Shown here piece after piece: positions 11,001 to 22,886 of a DNA stretch of 64,000 nt (position 1 is its first letter; each line of letters starts with the position of its first letter). This DNA is from Phlyctochytrium arcticum (lineage: Eukaryota; Chytridiomycota; Chytridiomycetes; Chytridiales; Chytridiaceae). The notes under the pieces are model-generated. The model ran no database searches. It was not told the origin of the DNA and worked only from the letters and a program-made list of their open reading frames with translations. Position numbers and translations under genes: made by a program. The stretch covers positions 124,001 through 188,000 of the forward strand of contig JAHLKI010000016.1 of NCBI GenBank assembly GCA_025602905.1. Direction: 5' to 3'.

Positions 11001-11626
11001 GGCGTTAATTCTGTTACAGGAAATGTGCTGCAGGCCTTGGCCAAATCTCCGTTTGCTGCGATATGACCAAAAACAAAAAACTCCACGTGACATTCTGAGC
11101 GGCCCAAAAGCAGCTAAATTACGGTGTCCGGAACGGGCTAAATGAGCGGCTGCCTGTCGAATTTCGATGTTCCAAAACATTGGAGAAAGTATCGAGAATA
11201 AATGTATTGAGCCAGAAGAAAAAGTCTGTTACCAATGTTTAGAACTAACGGCGGTGCAAATTTACTATTGGGGCCATGGGTATATTGAAATCTGGAAACT
11301 TGGAATTTTCAAAGTTCAGGGCCTCCGCGATCAAATAGCGTACGATCCCTCCGCGCAGCGATATCGCAAATCCATCCGTCGAGCGGTCCAAAATCTGCTT
11401 CAAAATCTTACTTTTCCGAAACCGTTTTTCTGTACCGGTTCTGGCAATATTGCGGGGTCGTTGGACGTCTGTATTCCTCGTTTGGACTTTCTGCTTCCTG
11501 TGGACGGTGCATATTCACAATTGCTTGACCTCTTGTCCCTTCCGAAGAACAGCGATATAGAGCTTGCGGTCGACAAAGGTCTCCCTCTGATACCTGCGAA
11601 TCAATCAACCCAGCTCCCTCTGAGAC
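11001..11626. promoter_or_regulatory. Divergent promoter region between NOP56 and the CBM48-type gene
   Basis: Both neighbours are transcribed away from this interval. A 194-codon open frame (11167-11751, plus) overlaps the next gene's start in another frame and shows no family motif, so it is not called. No clear TATA box was seen. Confidence 0.4.
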
Positions 11627-14147
11627 ATGTCGATGCCGGTGCCTACAAGTATCTTGGTGATTACCTCGGTCGCTGTCGGCGCCGCGACGATTGTGGTGGT
11701 GTACTACCTCGTTTCGCGACGCCAGGCCAGTCTTCGCGACCGCCGACGTGAAGACGCACTGCGTGCCTTGGTTGGCACCGAGGAATATATCGGGGCAAAG
11801 GGAGGGAAAAAGTGGAAGCGAAAGGTAATGATGTTCGCCTGTTTTGTCTTAGTTTGAGGGCAATCAGTCTAATGCTGTTTTCATCAAACAGAATACCCAA
11901 AAGAATGAGCCCCGCGAATTGAAAAACACGATAAAGGACATCGAGCCAGTCGTTATTCGGTCTGTCATGGCTGAAGCGGCGGAACCCGTCAGTCAAAAAG
12001 TATCTATGGCGGATGAAGACGTCCAGGATCTTCTTTTAATGAACTCTCTGGCAATACGCGACAAGCCTGGTTCCAATAAGAAGAAACCAACCGACAACAA
12101 AAGTCCAGCTGCATCGCTATCCCGTTCACGCGAGAAGAAGCGCGCTAGCGTGGATACAACCATTGAGCCCGTGGTCACAAAGGCCGCGGAAGATGTGGTT
12201 GAGCCATCCGTAGTGGAAACACCACAGGTAGAAAGCAGTGCGCCAGTGCCTACAGTCACATCCTTGCCGCCAGAACCAACAGTGGTCCCCGACAGCAGCC
12301 AGGTTGCCATTCTCGAGTCCCGGCTGTCCGCCAAAGCCGCATTGATCAAGGAGCTACAAACCGAAAAGGATCGTCTCATTCAGGAGTCGCACGCCCTCAA
12401 CACAAAAGCTAAAGAGGCGGCAAATTTGGAGCAGCAAAATAAAGAGCTCACATCTCAGATGAAAATCCTTCAAGATTCAAATCGCCTGCTGGTTTCCTCA
12501 TTATCTACTATGCATCTGGACGTCAAGGACAATGCCAACTTTCAGGAAACTATTGCAAGATTGTCGTCTGATTTGGAGTCTGCTCGTAAGGAGTGTGCTG
12601 ACTTGCGCGACGAGTTGGCTGCCGCCATCGAGAAGCAAAACGCGAGCAGTGAAACCCAGGAAACGACAGATGACTTGGAACGAGAATTGGCCGAGGAACG
12701 TCATCGATCGTCGGATCTCATGCAGAAAGTGCAGATTTTAGAGCAGACTGTTCAGGAGGTGCAAACTCAACGCGCTGCTTTTGCCACTGAATCCGAAGAG
12801 CACGTGACTGTTCTTCACAAAGAACTCGAATCCGTACGAGACAAACTGGTGTTGCTGGAACGGATAAGGGAATCTGCGAACTCCCTGGAATCTGCAGTCA
12901 CTGTATTGAAAAACGAGAAACAGGAAATGGAAAGTAAAACCTCATCATTGAATTCACAAATTGAAAACCTTGAAAAGAAGCTGCAGGAAGAGGGGCAGCG
13001 AAGAATTGAGGCTCAGGAGGCGACAGAGGCTGCCAAGGCAGAGAACCAGGATCTGGGCCACAAATTGACAGTAGCTGTGTCTCAAATTTCAGAGATTACC
13101 CAGCAATACACTAGCGCTCAGGATGAACTAAACACACTTCGCGACGGCAACGTTGCTAGAGAGGCCGATCGTGCTGATCAGGGGGCGCGGGTGGCAACTT
13201 TGGAGACAGAGTTGCAGCAGGAGCTTCGGAGTACCGAGGAAAAGCTTCAAAAAGCGCAAGCAGACGTGAAGAATGCAAAGGAAGCAGAAGCAGAAGCACA
13301 AGCCGTATCCGATGACCTAAAGAAGCAGCTCCGGGAGATGCACGATGGGTTAACTACGGCTGCCGCAACAGCTGCTGCTAATGCGAGCGCCCAAATGGAG
13401 CAATTGCGACAAGAAGTCATCGCCGATGCCGCCCTGCGATCATCCGCCATCGTCACGCTGGAGGCAGAATTGGCTGAAGCCCAAAATCGTCTCGTACAAC
13501 TCGAAGCAACTCATACCAGAACTCTGACCCAACTGCACCTTGCGGAATCACGGCTTGCCCATCAGCATACTATTACCCAGTCTTCGAGTGATGCATCAGT
13601 CGACCAGAGCGGCTCGTCATCTCAGCATTCCAATGCTCCATCTATTGTCGACTCTGATACCCTTGTAGACACCTCTTCGGACCACAGCGATGGCACTGAA
13701 AGCCAATCCGTTGCCTCGTCCTCTCCTGCCCAACAAAAAAGGGTTCCTCACACGTTCGTGTGGCCGTACCCTGGACACAAGGTTGTTGTCACGGGCACCT
13801 TTGACAACTGGCAACAGAGCCATCCTCCGCTTGTTCGAGACCGGTCCACAGGCGACCTCCATGGCACGATTCTCTTACCTGTTGGGGACCGCATTCTGTA
13901 CAAGTTTGTGGTAGATGGGGAATGGAAAGTCCGAGCTGACCGGGAAGGAGTTGAGTTTGATGAGAACAACATTGAGAACCACGTTCTCAATGTGGTCGAT
14001 GACGGCTGCAATGGTACTCTCCCATCCACCGACAAATCCTCGCGACCGGACCGTGACACCTCTGCCGTTCCATTGACCAAAGAAGACATCAAAGACAACA
14101 AGAATGTGGAAAACCACTTGCAAGATCTTGCCGTTGCCTGTTCTTGA
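11627..14147 (+). CDS. Membrane-anchored coiled-coil protein with C-terminal AMPK-beta-type glycogen-binding domain
   Basis: Exons 11627-11824 and 11892-14147 give 817 residues. Residues ~8-28 (ILVITSVAVGAATIVVVYYL) form one membrane span followed by an Arg-rich stretch, so the bulk is probably cytosolic. Residues ~130-610 are long heptad-like coiled coil (Leu/Glu/Gln/Lys-rich). The last ~120 residues hold an AMPK1-CBM/CBM48-type fold: FVWPYPGHKVVVTGTFDNW, then ILLPVGDRILYKFVVDGEW and ENHVLNVV. This domain binds glycogen in AMPK beta and occurs in fungal Crp1/Mdg1-like proteins. A tether between a membrane and glycogen or a kinase complex is inferred, not shown. Confidence 0.75.
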
Positions 14148-14545
14148 TCCCTTCACATTCATCAATTTTTTCTTTATAACGTTTTTTTTTGCGAAATGAA
14201 GCCAGACCTTTGCAATGTTTCTGTTGTTCTCGCGGCATTCCCCCCTACACTTACTTTATACCTTTGTCTACACCTCTTTTTCTTCCAGTCACCTCTAAAT
14301 TCTAATATCAATGTTGTCTCTACTGAAATGTTGTTGTTGCGGTCCGAAATCCTGATCCACGGGTTGGGGCGACGTTCCCGTGGGTCCGTGGAGCAACCAG
14401 CCACCTCTCGCTTTCGACCATGGCCCTGCGTCCTGGCCTTGACTGACGATCTCAACTTTCCGTCTGCAAGATTCACAGACTCCCAGCACCGACAACGGCT
14501 ACTACTATACTTTAAGGCATACCCGGCAGGATAAACGAAACCGCC
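14148..14545. other. Intergenic region upstream of the velvet gene
   Basis: No supported gene. It includes T-rich and pyrimidine-rich stretches that may belong to the 3' end of the preceding gene and the promoter of the velvet gene. Short overlapping frames on both strands carry no motif. Confidence 0.45.
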
Positions 14546-16030
14546 ATGGACCAGCAGCTGCCCCCGGCACCGCTCCGCCCAGGACCCCCGGCTGCTGCAA
14601 CCGCTGCAGCTGCCCCAGCAGACACTTTGAATCAGACAAACAGTATGAGTAGAAGCAGCAGCAGCAATACTATGAATGGTGCCTTAGACCAGACCCAAGC
14701 TGTACAGAGTCAGAACGGAACCTATCCCGCTGGACTCTACGGGCTGAATCCCCCGTCCATTTCAGTTCCCAACACTCTTCCTGCTAACACCTATAACAAT
14801 AACCACTCTCTGATGACTCCTGCTGCTCAACCCTCCCAACAGCAGCAGCAACAGTATACCCTTCAAGAGCATATAATACCCAATCAAAACCCAGCTCAGG
14901 CACAAAACCAGGCACCATTTTATCAGCATCAACAAACAATTCATAGTCATCAGGCATCACATCTCCACATTGATACCCAGAATAATAACAACATTCCACA
15001 GACTAGTAGTGATGGAGGCCTGCCGATGAGCAGTGTTGCAGGTGGCGCAACACCCGGAGATGACTTTGGTCTATCGGGCAACGGGAATCAACCAGGATAC
15101 ACGCTGTTAATCCGTCAACAACCTACTCATGCCCGCTGCTGCGGCTTTGGCTCTGAGAAACTCAATACCCGCCCTCTAGACCCCTGCCTCATCCTACAAC
15201 TCGCCCTTGTTCTCCCCGACGGCTCCATCAACACCAGCTTAGCTGCTCTTGGCCCTGTGGCTAGCATGGTGGCCCACTGCTCTCTAGTCAGTGAGGCCGG
15301 TGAGGGTGACCGCAGTTGTGTCGTGGTTCCCGCTGCCATGCCAGTCGTTCTTTCTTCACATATGGCCATCCCAGCGGCTACGACCACCCCTACATCGACT
15401 TTTCCTCCTGCTCCTGTATCCACCAACCCGCACTCTCCCACGACCACAACACCATCATCAAACCCCAGTCCCATAGCCCCTGCTTTCGAATCCACCTCCT
15501 CCCCGCACAACCAATCCTTAATTCACCCCCCAAGTACCCCAATGTTCCCCGTACAAACAAGAAACCACCCACCAAAGTGGGAACGAACTCTCAGCGGCAC
15601 CCTCGTATCCTCCTGTCACTACCTCACTGATCTCTCAGGTTCCAAAGGCGCCTACTTTTGCTTTTCAGAACTGAGTATCCGCGTCGAGGGCACATTCCGG
15701 ATGTTGGTCCTCTTATCTTCACTTAATCAGTATGTTCATTCCCTAGCATGACCCCTCTCCCAACTTTCTCATTTTTTTTCCCTACTAGAATGGAATCGAG
15801 AAATAAGCCTCTGGCAACGGCACTGACTGATCCGATCCAAGTTTTCAATGCGAGAGATTATCCTGGGTTGGGAGGTACTGTTCCACATCACATTTCTGAT
15901 TATTTTCCCACATTACTGACGGATGAACGGTGTCTTAGAATCGACGGAATTAAGCAAGCATTTTGCCGACCAGGGAATCAAAATTTCGATTCGTAGAAAA
16001 GGGCGGAGGGGTGAAGCAGTTGAATCTTAG
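14546..16030 (+). CDS. velB: Velvet-domain regulator, VelB-like
   Basis: Exons 14546-15729, 15789-15874 and 15939-16030 join to 453 residues. Velvet proteins are fungal NF-kappa-B-like DNA-binding regulators of development and secondary metabolism. The first ~185 residues are Gln/Asn/Pro/Ser-rich and disordered. The velvet fold begins YTLLIRQQPTHARCCGFG, continues DPCLILQLALVLPDG, and closes with LSGTLVSSCHYLTDLSG, YFCFSELSIRVEGTFRM and, after introns, FNARDYPGLGESTELSKHFA plus a basic tail (IRRKGRR). About 110 Ser/Thr/Pro-rich residues split the fold. Aspergillus VelB carries a similar disordered insertion, which is why VelB is preferred to VosA or VeA. Subfamily is less certain than family. 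Confidence 0.85.
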
Positions 16031-16976
16031 ACATAGACTGAGAATTTTTTTAATAGACTGTGCGTGTTCTGTTTTGTGTAAATACTTTTTTTTTATCTTT
16101 ATTCTTTGAGAGATGCATTGTTTCCGGGTTGGTTTTGTTTTTGTGGGGGGGATTTCATCTGGTCGTTGGGTTTGGGGGTTGCAAGAAAATGAGAGCTTAC
16201 CATCTTTGGACAGCAGCGAGAGCCTGGAACACTCCTACCACTACAGCATCAAGGTCTTCATCATCAACAGTCGGCCTCGACCAAACCGAAGTTGAGATTC
16301 AAATTGGGACATGTTTGTAACTGACTCTACACATCATTCATGCATTCCTTCAGGGTATCCCAACGGTCGTGCAAAAATATACTATGCACAAACCTGCTGC
16401 GCAACTTCTCGTCGTCAAAAAAATGATATCGAAACGAAGCAAGCGGACAAGGAAATTTCCATCTTCCATTCTGCCGAATTTTGGAAGGTATCGGGAGGGC
16501 AGTGTTGTGGCCGAGGAGCCTCTGATTTTGGAGCACAAACGTTATCGTAACGGGCTGTTTGCCAGATTGGTTCCCAAGCACATTTAGATTAATGCAGCGA
16601 ATCAGGAAGTCGAACGTGAATGAAGAGATGCAAGACGGAGATAGGAAACCTGATCAAATCCACTTGGCAGAGCAAAAGAGTTGTATACCGTCGTGGCCTG
16701 CTCAGTCGACTGAAAATCTCATAGAACGTATGTGGAGGCAAATTTCTCATTGAAAGCTAAAGCATGGCGGCAGACGACTTTGACATTTCAATCATCCGTT
16801 GCTTTATGTTATTCGAATGCATATGTAGACGGAGAGAACACATCCATCCCGTGCTGCGCACATTCTTCGTCGGGTTTTTCCAAACAAATCGTATTATAGC
16901 GGCACGACTTCAGGCACATTCATCCCGCCGTTTTACATGCATGTTCGCACTTCTTTCCAATTACCATTTCGCACGA
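16031..16976. other. Intergenic region, no supported gene
   Basis: Between the velvet gene and the left edge of duplicated segment A. Several frames of 60-90 codons exist on both strands but have no recognised motif, start context or splice pattern. A short AT-rich trailer after the velvet stop probably holds its polyadenylation signals. Confidence 0.4.
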
Positions 16977-17213
16977 GTATGAAGCCCAAAATCAACTCAT
17001 CACAGTCATTCAGTTTATTGTAAAGAAGTTGTATTTTCAAAAACAAGGTGTGTACAGTATATACAGTACAAGAGTGTAGTGGAATCGGGTCCCTCTGACT
17101 TCCCGTCACAGCCTTGCGGCAATTAAAGGTCCCCAGACTTGGGACTGGGCATTGGTGCATTCCCCCGCCGAATAGTGTTAGTAACTGAGGGCCCCCGCGT
17201 GCTGGAGGGATCC

Positions 17214-17385
17214 AGAAGATTGTTGAGACCAAGAAAGTTGAAGCCAGAAGAGTTGTTGAGACCAAGAGATGTTGAGACCAGAAGAGTTGTTGATGCCAGA
17301 GAGTAGTTGAGACCAGAGAAGTTGTTGAGACCAGAGAAGTTGTTGAGACCAGGAAGAGTTCTTGAGACCAAGGAGGTTGTTGAAG
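17214..17385. repeat. Minisatellite, GTTGTTGAGACCA-type units (copy A)
   Basis: Roughly ten imperfect units of 12-18 bases around GTTGAGACCAGAGAA, lying 3' of the duplicated gene. Copy B has a shorter version at 25830-25985. Diverged traces occur near 21050-21080 and 21395-21450. Translated on the minus strand it gives a Leu-Asn-Asn-Phe-Ser-Gly-type repeat, probably not a real protein. Confidence 0.8.
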
Positions 17386-17638
17386 AGAGGAGGGCTTGAG
17401 GATGTGGATAGAATGTGAGAAGGAAATGATGAGTAATTTTCGTCGTAAAAGAAAGAGAACCTAGAGGGGGGGCGGAAGAAAAGTCACTGTACAAGGGGAT
17501 CAAGAATAAATATGATTTTTTTTGGGGTTTTTGATACTTTTGAAACTTTTTTTGGTGTAAAGGCCTCCCAGAGTGGTGACGCTTCACTTTTCTTTTGCGA
17601 GATTTGATAAACTTCTCTATGCTTGATGGTTCGTATGC

Positions 17639-18810
17639 TCAGCGAGCAGGTCGTCCTTGAGGCTTGCGGAATTTGCGCATCGGGAGAGGTTTGGGACGCT
17701 GAATAGTCGAAGAACCGACGCTGGGCACCGTTGCCGATACCGCGGGCTGAGACTTCTTGGTTGCCACCGTGGGTTGGGGGCGACCATCTTCATCATCGTC
17801 ATCAGAGTCATCCTCGAATACACTTAGCTTCGATTTGGCCAAAGCCTCCGCCTTCCCCTTGACTTCCACTGTCCCGGCAGGCAGCGGCAAAGCTGGACGG
17901 ACAAACACGAATGGAACCGCAAGCGGAACCACCGGACTTGCCACTCGGTGCTCATCCACTACCATAGGTGCCGGGGGGATCACAGCGTCCTGTCGTGAAA
18001 GAGATGATCCAGATCAGAAATTGTGGCATACAGGACCAAAACTCAAGACGACATGTTACCTGCCACACACAAGGTGGGTTGCCGTCAACATCCATCATAT
18101 CAGCAGGGACGTCCACATCCATCGCGTCTACCTCAGGCGCATCTGGGTCAGAGTCGGACATGCTTCCTCCGTCGGCCGACATCTGGGAATTATAATGGAT
18201 GCCGACCATGGGATCCGCAATGTCTTCCTCCATCGGTTCAGCAGCACACGTCTCAATGTCAATGCCGGGATACATGTCATACATCACAGGAGGAAGTAAA
18301 ACCGTTTGGGCACATCCAGGAAAGGGTGTGTACACAACCGGGGGGGGTGACCTCAACTGTTGGATAATGATGAATCATCGTCCTCGAGTCCTGGGTGCAG
18401 TTGCGTTCGATAGGCGCATGGATCAAAAAATCCGACGTGCTTCTCGTACCGTACAGAGTCGCATGCGTGAACAAGCTCCTCTGTTGGAGTTCCCAACTCG
18501 GCCGATATCGTGAAGGCGGGGTGAGCGACTCACACGATGGTGGGAGTTCATGGGACGCAGGCACCGCACCCCAGTATCTTTCATTGTGGTAAACCACGCT
18601 GTCAGGAACTGGTGTGCGTCGATCGATGTCGCCTTCGGAGCCTAGGTAGAAGGATGCTTCCATCACTGCTGCTCGGTGTAGGAGGGCTTCACACACTGCC
18701 ACCAGCCCTCCCACAAACAAGAACACAGATAGGATCATCATCACTAATTCGAAGCGGGTTACCGTTTCGAATAGCATATCTCGCAAATTGTACTTAACAG
18801 ATAAAATCAC
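17639..18810 (-). pseudogene. Frameshifted copy of the duplicated membrane/acidic-tail gene (copy A)
   Basis: Nearly identical to the gene at 26242-27478, but a run of 8 G (about 18340-18347) replaces 7 G in copy B. This shifts the frame after the VEVTPP segment. The two halves remain readable as 18277-18810 (hydrophobic segment VMMILSVFLFVGGLVAVCEA) and 17952-18356 plus a last exon to 17639 (acidic stretch, RKPQGRPAR end). The family is not recognised. A homopolymer sequencing error could also explain the break. Confidence 0.6.
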
Positions 18811-20555
18811 TCGCGCAGGCCGTTGGTAAATGTCTCGTCAAAGTTCTCGGTAGTCGATTGTCCAGTGGGCACAATGCTTGGGAAAATGTCGGAGATAAAG
18901 AGCACAAAGAGTACGGTGGGGGGGCCGGGGGAGCCCTCCCTTATATCGAGAAATCCAGTTCTGGGTCCTGCCAGTGCCAGCTTCTGCACATCCCGCCAGA
19001 TTTCGTCTGGTCTGGCGAATCGGAAGGTCATAGTCCAGCTGGATTCCGCGGGCACAGTCTTGGGAGTCCTGGCACAGTTGTGTAAGAACGGCTTGCGTAA
19101 GGAACGCGTCCGCGTCAAACAGGGTTTCGCGCATCAGGGCAGTCATGATGAACATGGGTGCCGGGACTTCGGCCGTTTCAAACGTTCAGCGTCGGGTCAA
19201 GCAATTCAACTATGGTATGTGTACAATACAAAGTCAAACATTGTGAAAGGAAGAAGTAGTGGGAGGATGAATACAGCTGTACATCATATCATAGAGGGTC
19301 AAGTGTTGGTTATGGCCGTCAGTTTCTTTGTACTGTGATGAATCAATCCAACGGATGTTAGAGTCTTCAATGGCGACCATTCTTCTCAGGGTGTGCCGTC
19401 GTCCCTGGCGATTGAAACGTATCCAAGTTTGCGGAGTAAGGTAATAGTGAATGTTCTTGCTGGTGAAGGTTTTGCGGTGCTTGTTTGGCTTGCGAGGGAA
19501 CCGAGTGCACCCAGCTTTTTGTTGACGGCTAATGGGTCTGTGATATGCGGCGATGGCATTATATGTGCTTTGCGCAAGTTGTAAAATGTGAGCAGGTTGA
19601 ATAATGGGCGATGCGATGGTTCAAATGGACCATGTTCGCATGGTGAAACGATCGGCTGAGGAGCAATGGAGGTATCTGATCGGGAGGGTTTGGTCAACAG
19701 TAGGTTGAAGGGAATGTTTTGCCGCCTTAAACGAGAATGTGGGTCGCTGAGAAGTAGTCCGGTACCGAGTATCCAATGAACCCTTAATGCCTGAGGAGAC
19801 TGCTTCAAGGAAGTTGAACCAATGTGATTTTTTTTGACTGTGGGGTGGTATCTGCCGTTTCCTTTCTTTTTGCTGGTCCCTCCAGACTTTCAGATTTTCC
19901 AGAATCTGTCAAGACTTTTTCGCTGACTGACTGACAGATCGGACAAATCGCCAGGGGCATTTGGCTGACTCCCAGAAGCAAGCCCGATACTGCGCCGCGT
20001 CAATTGCCAAAGGCATTTACCACCGGCAGCGCCTATGGTAGAAGATCCTAGTCAACGGCGGGCGCATTGAAATGTATAGCAAGACTATGAATGTATTGTG
20101 ATCTGAAGCTGTGTCAATTGGGGGAAAAAAGAAGGTAAAACGGCGGTGGGGGATGGTTATCCTTCCCACATATGTGTCTAGTGAACATAATTGAATATCA
20201 CGCAGGTTGAACTGATATTTTTGGTGGGGAGTCTCGTCCCCGGATCCTAGAGTATCGCGATGCAAATGAGCAATTTTGGACTTAAAGCGCTGAAGTGTGG
20301 GATAATCTCACCATTGAAATCATTTTTTTTTGGTTGAGGAACCATCCTCCCGCGAAAGCAACTGCTGCAGGCGATTGGCAAGCCGCCATCGAAATTGAGG
20401 CATGATGGTTGTCACTAGCAGTTGGTGGTTAAGGAAATTCGTAATGTATCGTCCCTATGTCGATATGCGTCAAGGTGAACACATATTTTCCCGCTACTAG
20501 TCGTCGCTTCATTGTCAGTTTGACCAAGAGACGCGCAAACAAGTGTGATATTTAC

Positions 20556-20690
20556 CGTTATCAATGGGCTCGGTTCCAAATCCCTGTGTTGGATGTGTAC
20601 GTGGTAATTCCAGTGATGGTCTTCGCCTGCTTTTGATGTCATAGTCTGCCAAAATGTCCGCCATGTCGTCGTCGATCTCCTATTCATCAT
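20556..20690 (-). CDS. Small gene start of the accessory family (unit at 20.7 kb), first exon only
   Basis: An ATG-ATG start at 20690 opens ~45 codons (MMNRRSTTTWRTFWQTMTSK ...) and meets a donor-like G/GTAAATATC at 20556. The following ~75 bases match the start of the putative introns of the units at 22.9 and 23.8 kb (ATCACACTTG ... CTTGGTCAAACTGA). That shared sequence is the reason for listing it. Later exons and product are unknown. Confidence 0.3.
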
Positions 20691-20892
20691 TATCTTTACA
20701 GTCTTTGGAGAGCCCCAGAGTCCTCAGCGCGTACATCCTGACTAAATATACGTCCAGAAACAAACGGACGGTTGTTTTGAGGTTTTCGAGTTTCAACGAC
20801 ATCTTCCGCCATGGGCATACCTTGCATCGTGTGGGACTTGAGATTTCCCAGCCGTTATGGCGACGGCCCAGACGGGTAATAAAATGAACCAT
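20680..20892 (-). CDS. Small hypothetical protein, accessory family (unit at 20.9 kb)
   Basis: Opens MVHFITRLGRRHNGWEISSP and reads 70 codons. The start resembles the other units (Met-Val-X-hydrophobic, Arg-rich). No TATA box was found upstream; instead a GGATGTGT repeat lies at 20925-20985. It overlaps the start of the unit below by 11 bases. Product unknown and coding status uncertain. Confidence 0.25.
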   Translation of the reverse strand: MVHFITRLGRRHNGWEISSPTRCKVCPWRKMSLKLENLKTTVRLFLDVYLVRMYALRTLGLSKDCKDNDE

Positions 20893-20924
20893 TCTTGTGT
20901 CGGTAATTTGAAAAGCGGGTGGTT

Positions 20925-20985
20925 TTGTGTGGATGTGTGTGGATGTGCATGGATGTGTGTGGGCGTGTATTCGTGTGCGTGCTGG
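20925..20985. repeat. GGATGTGT-type minisatellite
   Basis: Short imperfect tandem copies of GTGTGGATGT on the plus strand, just upstream of the minus-strand unit starting at 20892. Confidence 0.6.
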
Positions 20986-21132
20986 CCTTTACGGTTTGGA
21001 TTTTGTTGACGTTGGTGAAGCAAGGGGGTAAGTTTGATGCAGCCCCACGTGTGAGACCAAAGAGGTTGTTGAGTGAGCAATTCGCCTTGCGGGGAGCCAG
21101 GTTTGTCCGAGAGGAAGGACGAGCTGGGTCGT

Positions 21133-21560
21133 TCACTCTTTCTCAATGGCCAGAAGTAGTTCCAGCTCGCGGATGCACGCCGTACTATCCCCGCTCGTAG
21201 TACTTTTGGCCCCATCACCACCACCACTAGAAAGTATCTTCTCCGTCAGGTTGCCGACGTATCCTCCGACCTTCCTCACAGTGGTCCCGGTCACTAGTGA
21301 TAGCCCCGCATCACAAAAATTTTCCAGGGAGCTAAAGCGATTGACCGTCCTGAGGGCGTGACCCGCCGTCTTAAGCGTCTGACGGACCTGTATTGAGGCC
21401 AGGAAGTGTGTTGAGTCCAGAGAGCGGTCCAGGCTTGAAGACGTGGATAGAAAAGAAAGAGGAAATGAGACGGCCACCCCCATCAACCATTTTTGCTTGG
21501 TATTTATGCTGGGTGTGGGCTGCTTATGATCTTGTCCACGCGCTGGCCCAAGCGAACCAT
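21133..21560 (-). CDS. Hypothetical protein(s), accessory family (unit at 21.5 kb)
   Basis: Two overlapping readings. A family-type start at 21560 (MVRLGQRVDKIISSPHP) ends after 18 codons unless spliced. A 117-codon frame from 21486 begins MGVAVSFPLSFLSTSSSLDR, signal-peptide-like at best, and continues into VRKVGGYVGNLTEKIL and an IRELELLLAIEKE end. A TATA box lies 100 bases upstream of 21560. The leader resembles degenerate minisatellite sequence of the duplicated segments. No family recognised. Confidence 0.3.
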
Positions 21561-21663
21561 GATGATAGTTTGTGATTCGGGAAGTTGTTTTTTCGGATGT
21601 TGTGGGGTAGGAGTGAATTTGTTTCTGATGCTGGCTAGGAGAGGGGATCAGGTTTTGTTGACG

Positions 21664-21671
21664 TATTTATA
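21664..21671 (-). promoter_or_regulatory. TATA box of the 21.5 kb unit
   Basis: TATAAATA on the minus strand, followed by ACGTCAACAAAACCTGATCC. This resembles the regions after the TATA boxes at 23.1 and 24.0 kb. Confidence 0.4.
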
Positions 21672-22886
21672 TTGTTGAAGCTGTTCTTCCTTGAAATGGA
21701 GGAATTCGTGGTGCCAGTACCAAGCGACTTTTGCCGGTGAATAAGAGTTGCGCTCGCCACAAATCACCACCCCGGCTACTGACTGGAATCGGAAAAAAAA
21801 TTGCGTGGAATGATATTTCTGATGAATCGAAAATGGGTGGTGATCGTAGCGAGCGCTGAACTTGAGTCAGTTCATTCGGTGTTGAATGATGTATCCGGGA
21901 GGTTTCGTTCCTGCCGGCGGCGATATTGCTGTTGACAGGTATCCCCGTCGAATGTTGACAAGGAACTGTCAATCAGTATGCTCGTGGCGCGATGATGTGC
22001 TGATAGATGGAGCAGCCATTCGCGAGGAGTTGATATCTTGCAAGCTTAGTACGTCGAGGTTCAAGGCTAGCTCTCCACTGTAACCACTGTAATTTTAAAA
22101 GAGCTCACTTAAAAATTGAGAGAAGGAGCGATTTTGTGTTTGTTTACTTACAGAGTTTTGACAGCTTGTCATCCATACGGTGAACTGATTTTCTCCAACA
22201 GGTTGATAGTTCTGTCCCTCTTCTCTTGGCGGCAAAGGCATCTATTGGTATGATTCGTGAGCTATCACTTTGTTGAAACTTGAGCGCAACTTTTTCCTAC
22301 CGGGAAACTTTCTTGTACTGTTGCCTCTCCACAAGTCCAAGTATATTGGCTCCTCTTGCAGCCGTCAGTCCCCGATCTGACCACATTCGCTCTCAAAGTT
22401 CGTTCTTTCCGCTGAAAAGGTCAGACTTCCTGTTCATTATCCCCGCCAAGGTCTTTCGTCGTTTTTGGTCCAAAAGTTGAGCGTTGGGAAACGCCGGATC
22501 ACCCGAAGCAGCTTCTGGTTCCCATCAGCCCAATCCGGTCTCATTGACTACTCAAGCCACTTCGCCCTGAATCCGAGACCTGCATTTTCTACCAAGTTCC
22601 AACCCATTGACAAACACAAGGTTTTTGTGAGCTTTTTGTATGTGGTTTATGGAATACATAAAATAATTTTAGTGACAAGCTGGCTAAAAAAAGATGGCTA
22701 AAGGAAGGAGCCAGTGAAAAGAAATAAAAACGAATATATGTTCACTGTTCAGAGAAACACAGTTGGTCCATTTGAGACCATCATTCAACACAATTCTATC
22801 TTGGTTAATCTGAATACAAATTTCTCCTCGGCTAATGCTGTATCGTCAGTTTGAGCGAGACATGGTTGAAAAGGTGTTATAATTAC

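Larger units (their letters stand above)
16977..20403. repeat. Segmental duplication, copy A
   Basis: About 3.4 kb closely matching 25595-28976 in the same orientation. Shared landmarks, in order: a GTTGTTGAGACC minisatellite, an acidic-tailed gene with a membrane segment, a conserved 5' region around 19140-19800, and a small first exon ending at 20403. Identity is very high in the gene core and lower toward 19800-20400. Differences include homopolymer G-length changes and small indels. The TATA-bearing leader upstream of copy B's right edge is absent next to copy A, so the breakpoint lies near 20403. Confidence 0.9.

Noticed and set aside
11167..11751. A 194-codon plus-strand frame upstream of the CBM-type gene
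   Set aside because: It overlaps that gene's well-supported start in another frame and has no recognisable family features.
17123..17587. A Leu-Asn-Phe-Ser-Gly repeat protein on the minus strand (also 25443-26081)
   Set aside because: It is the translation of a minisatellite 3' of the duplicated gene; frames differ between copies.
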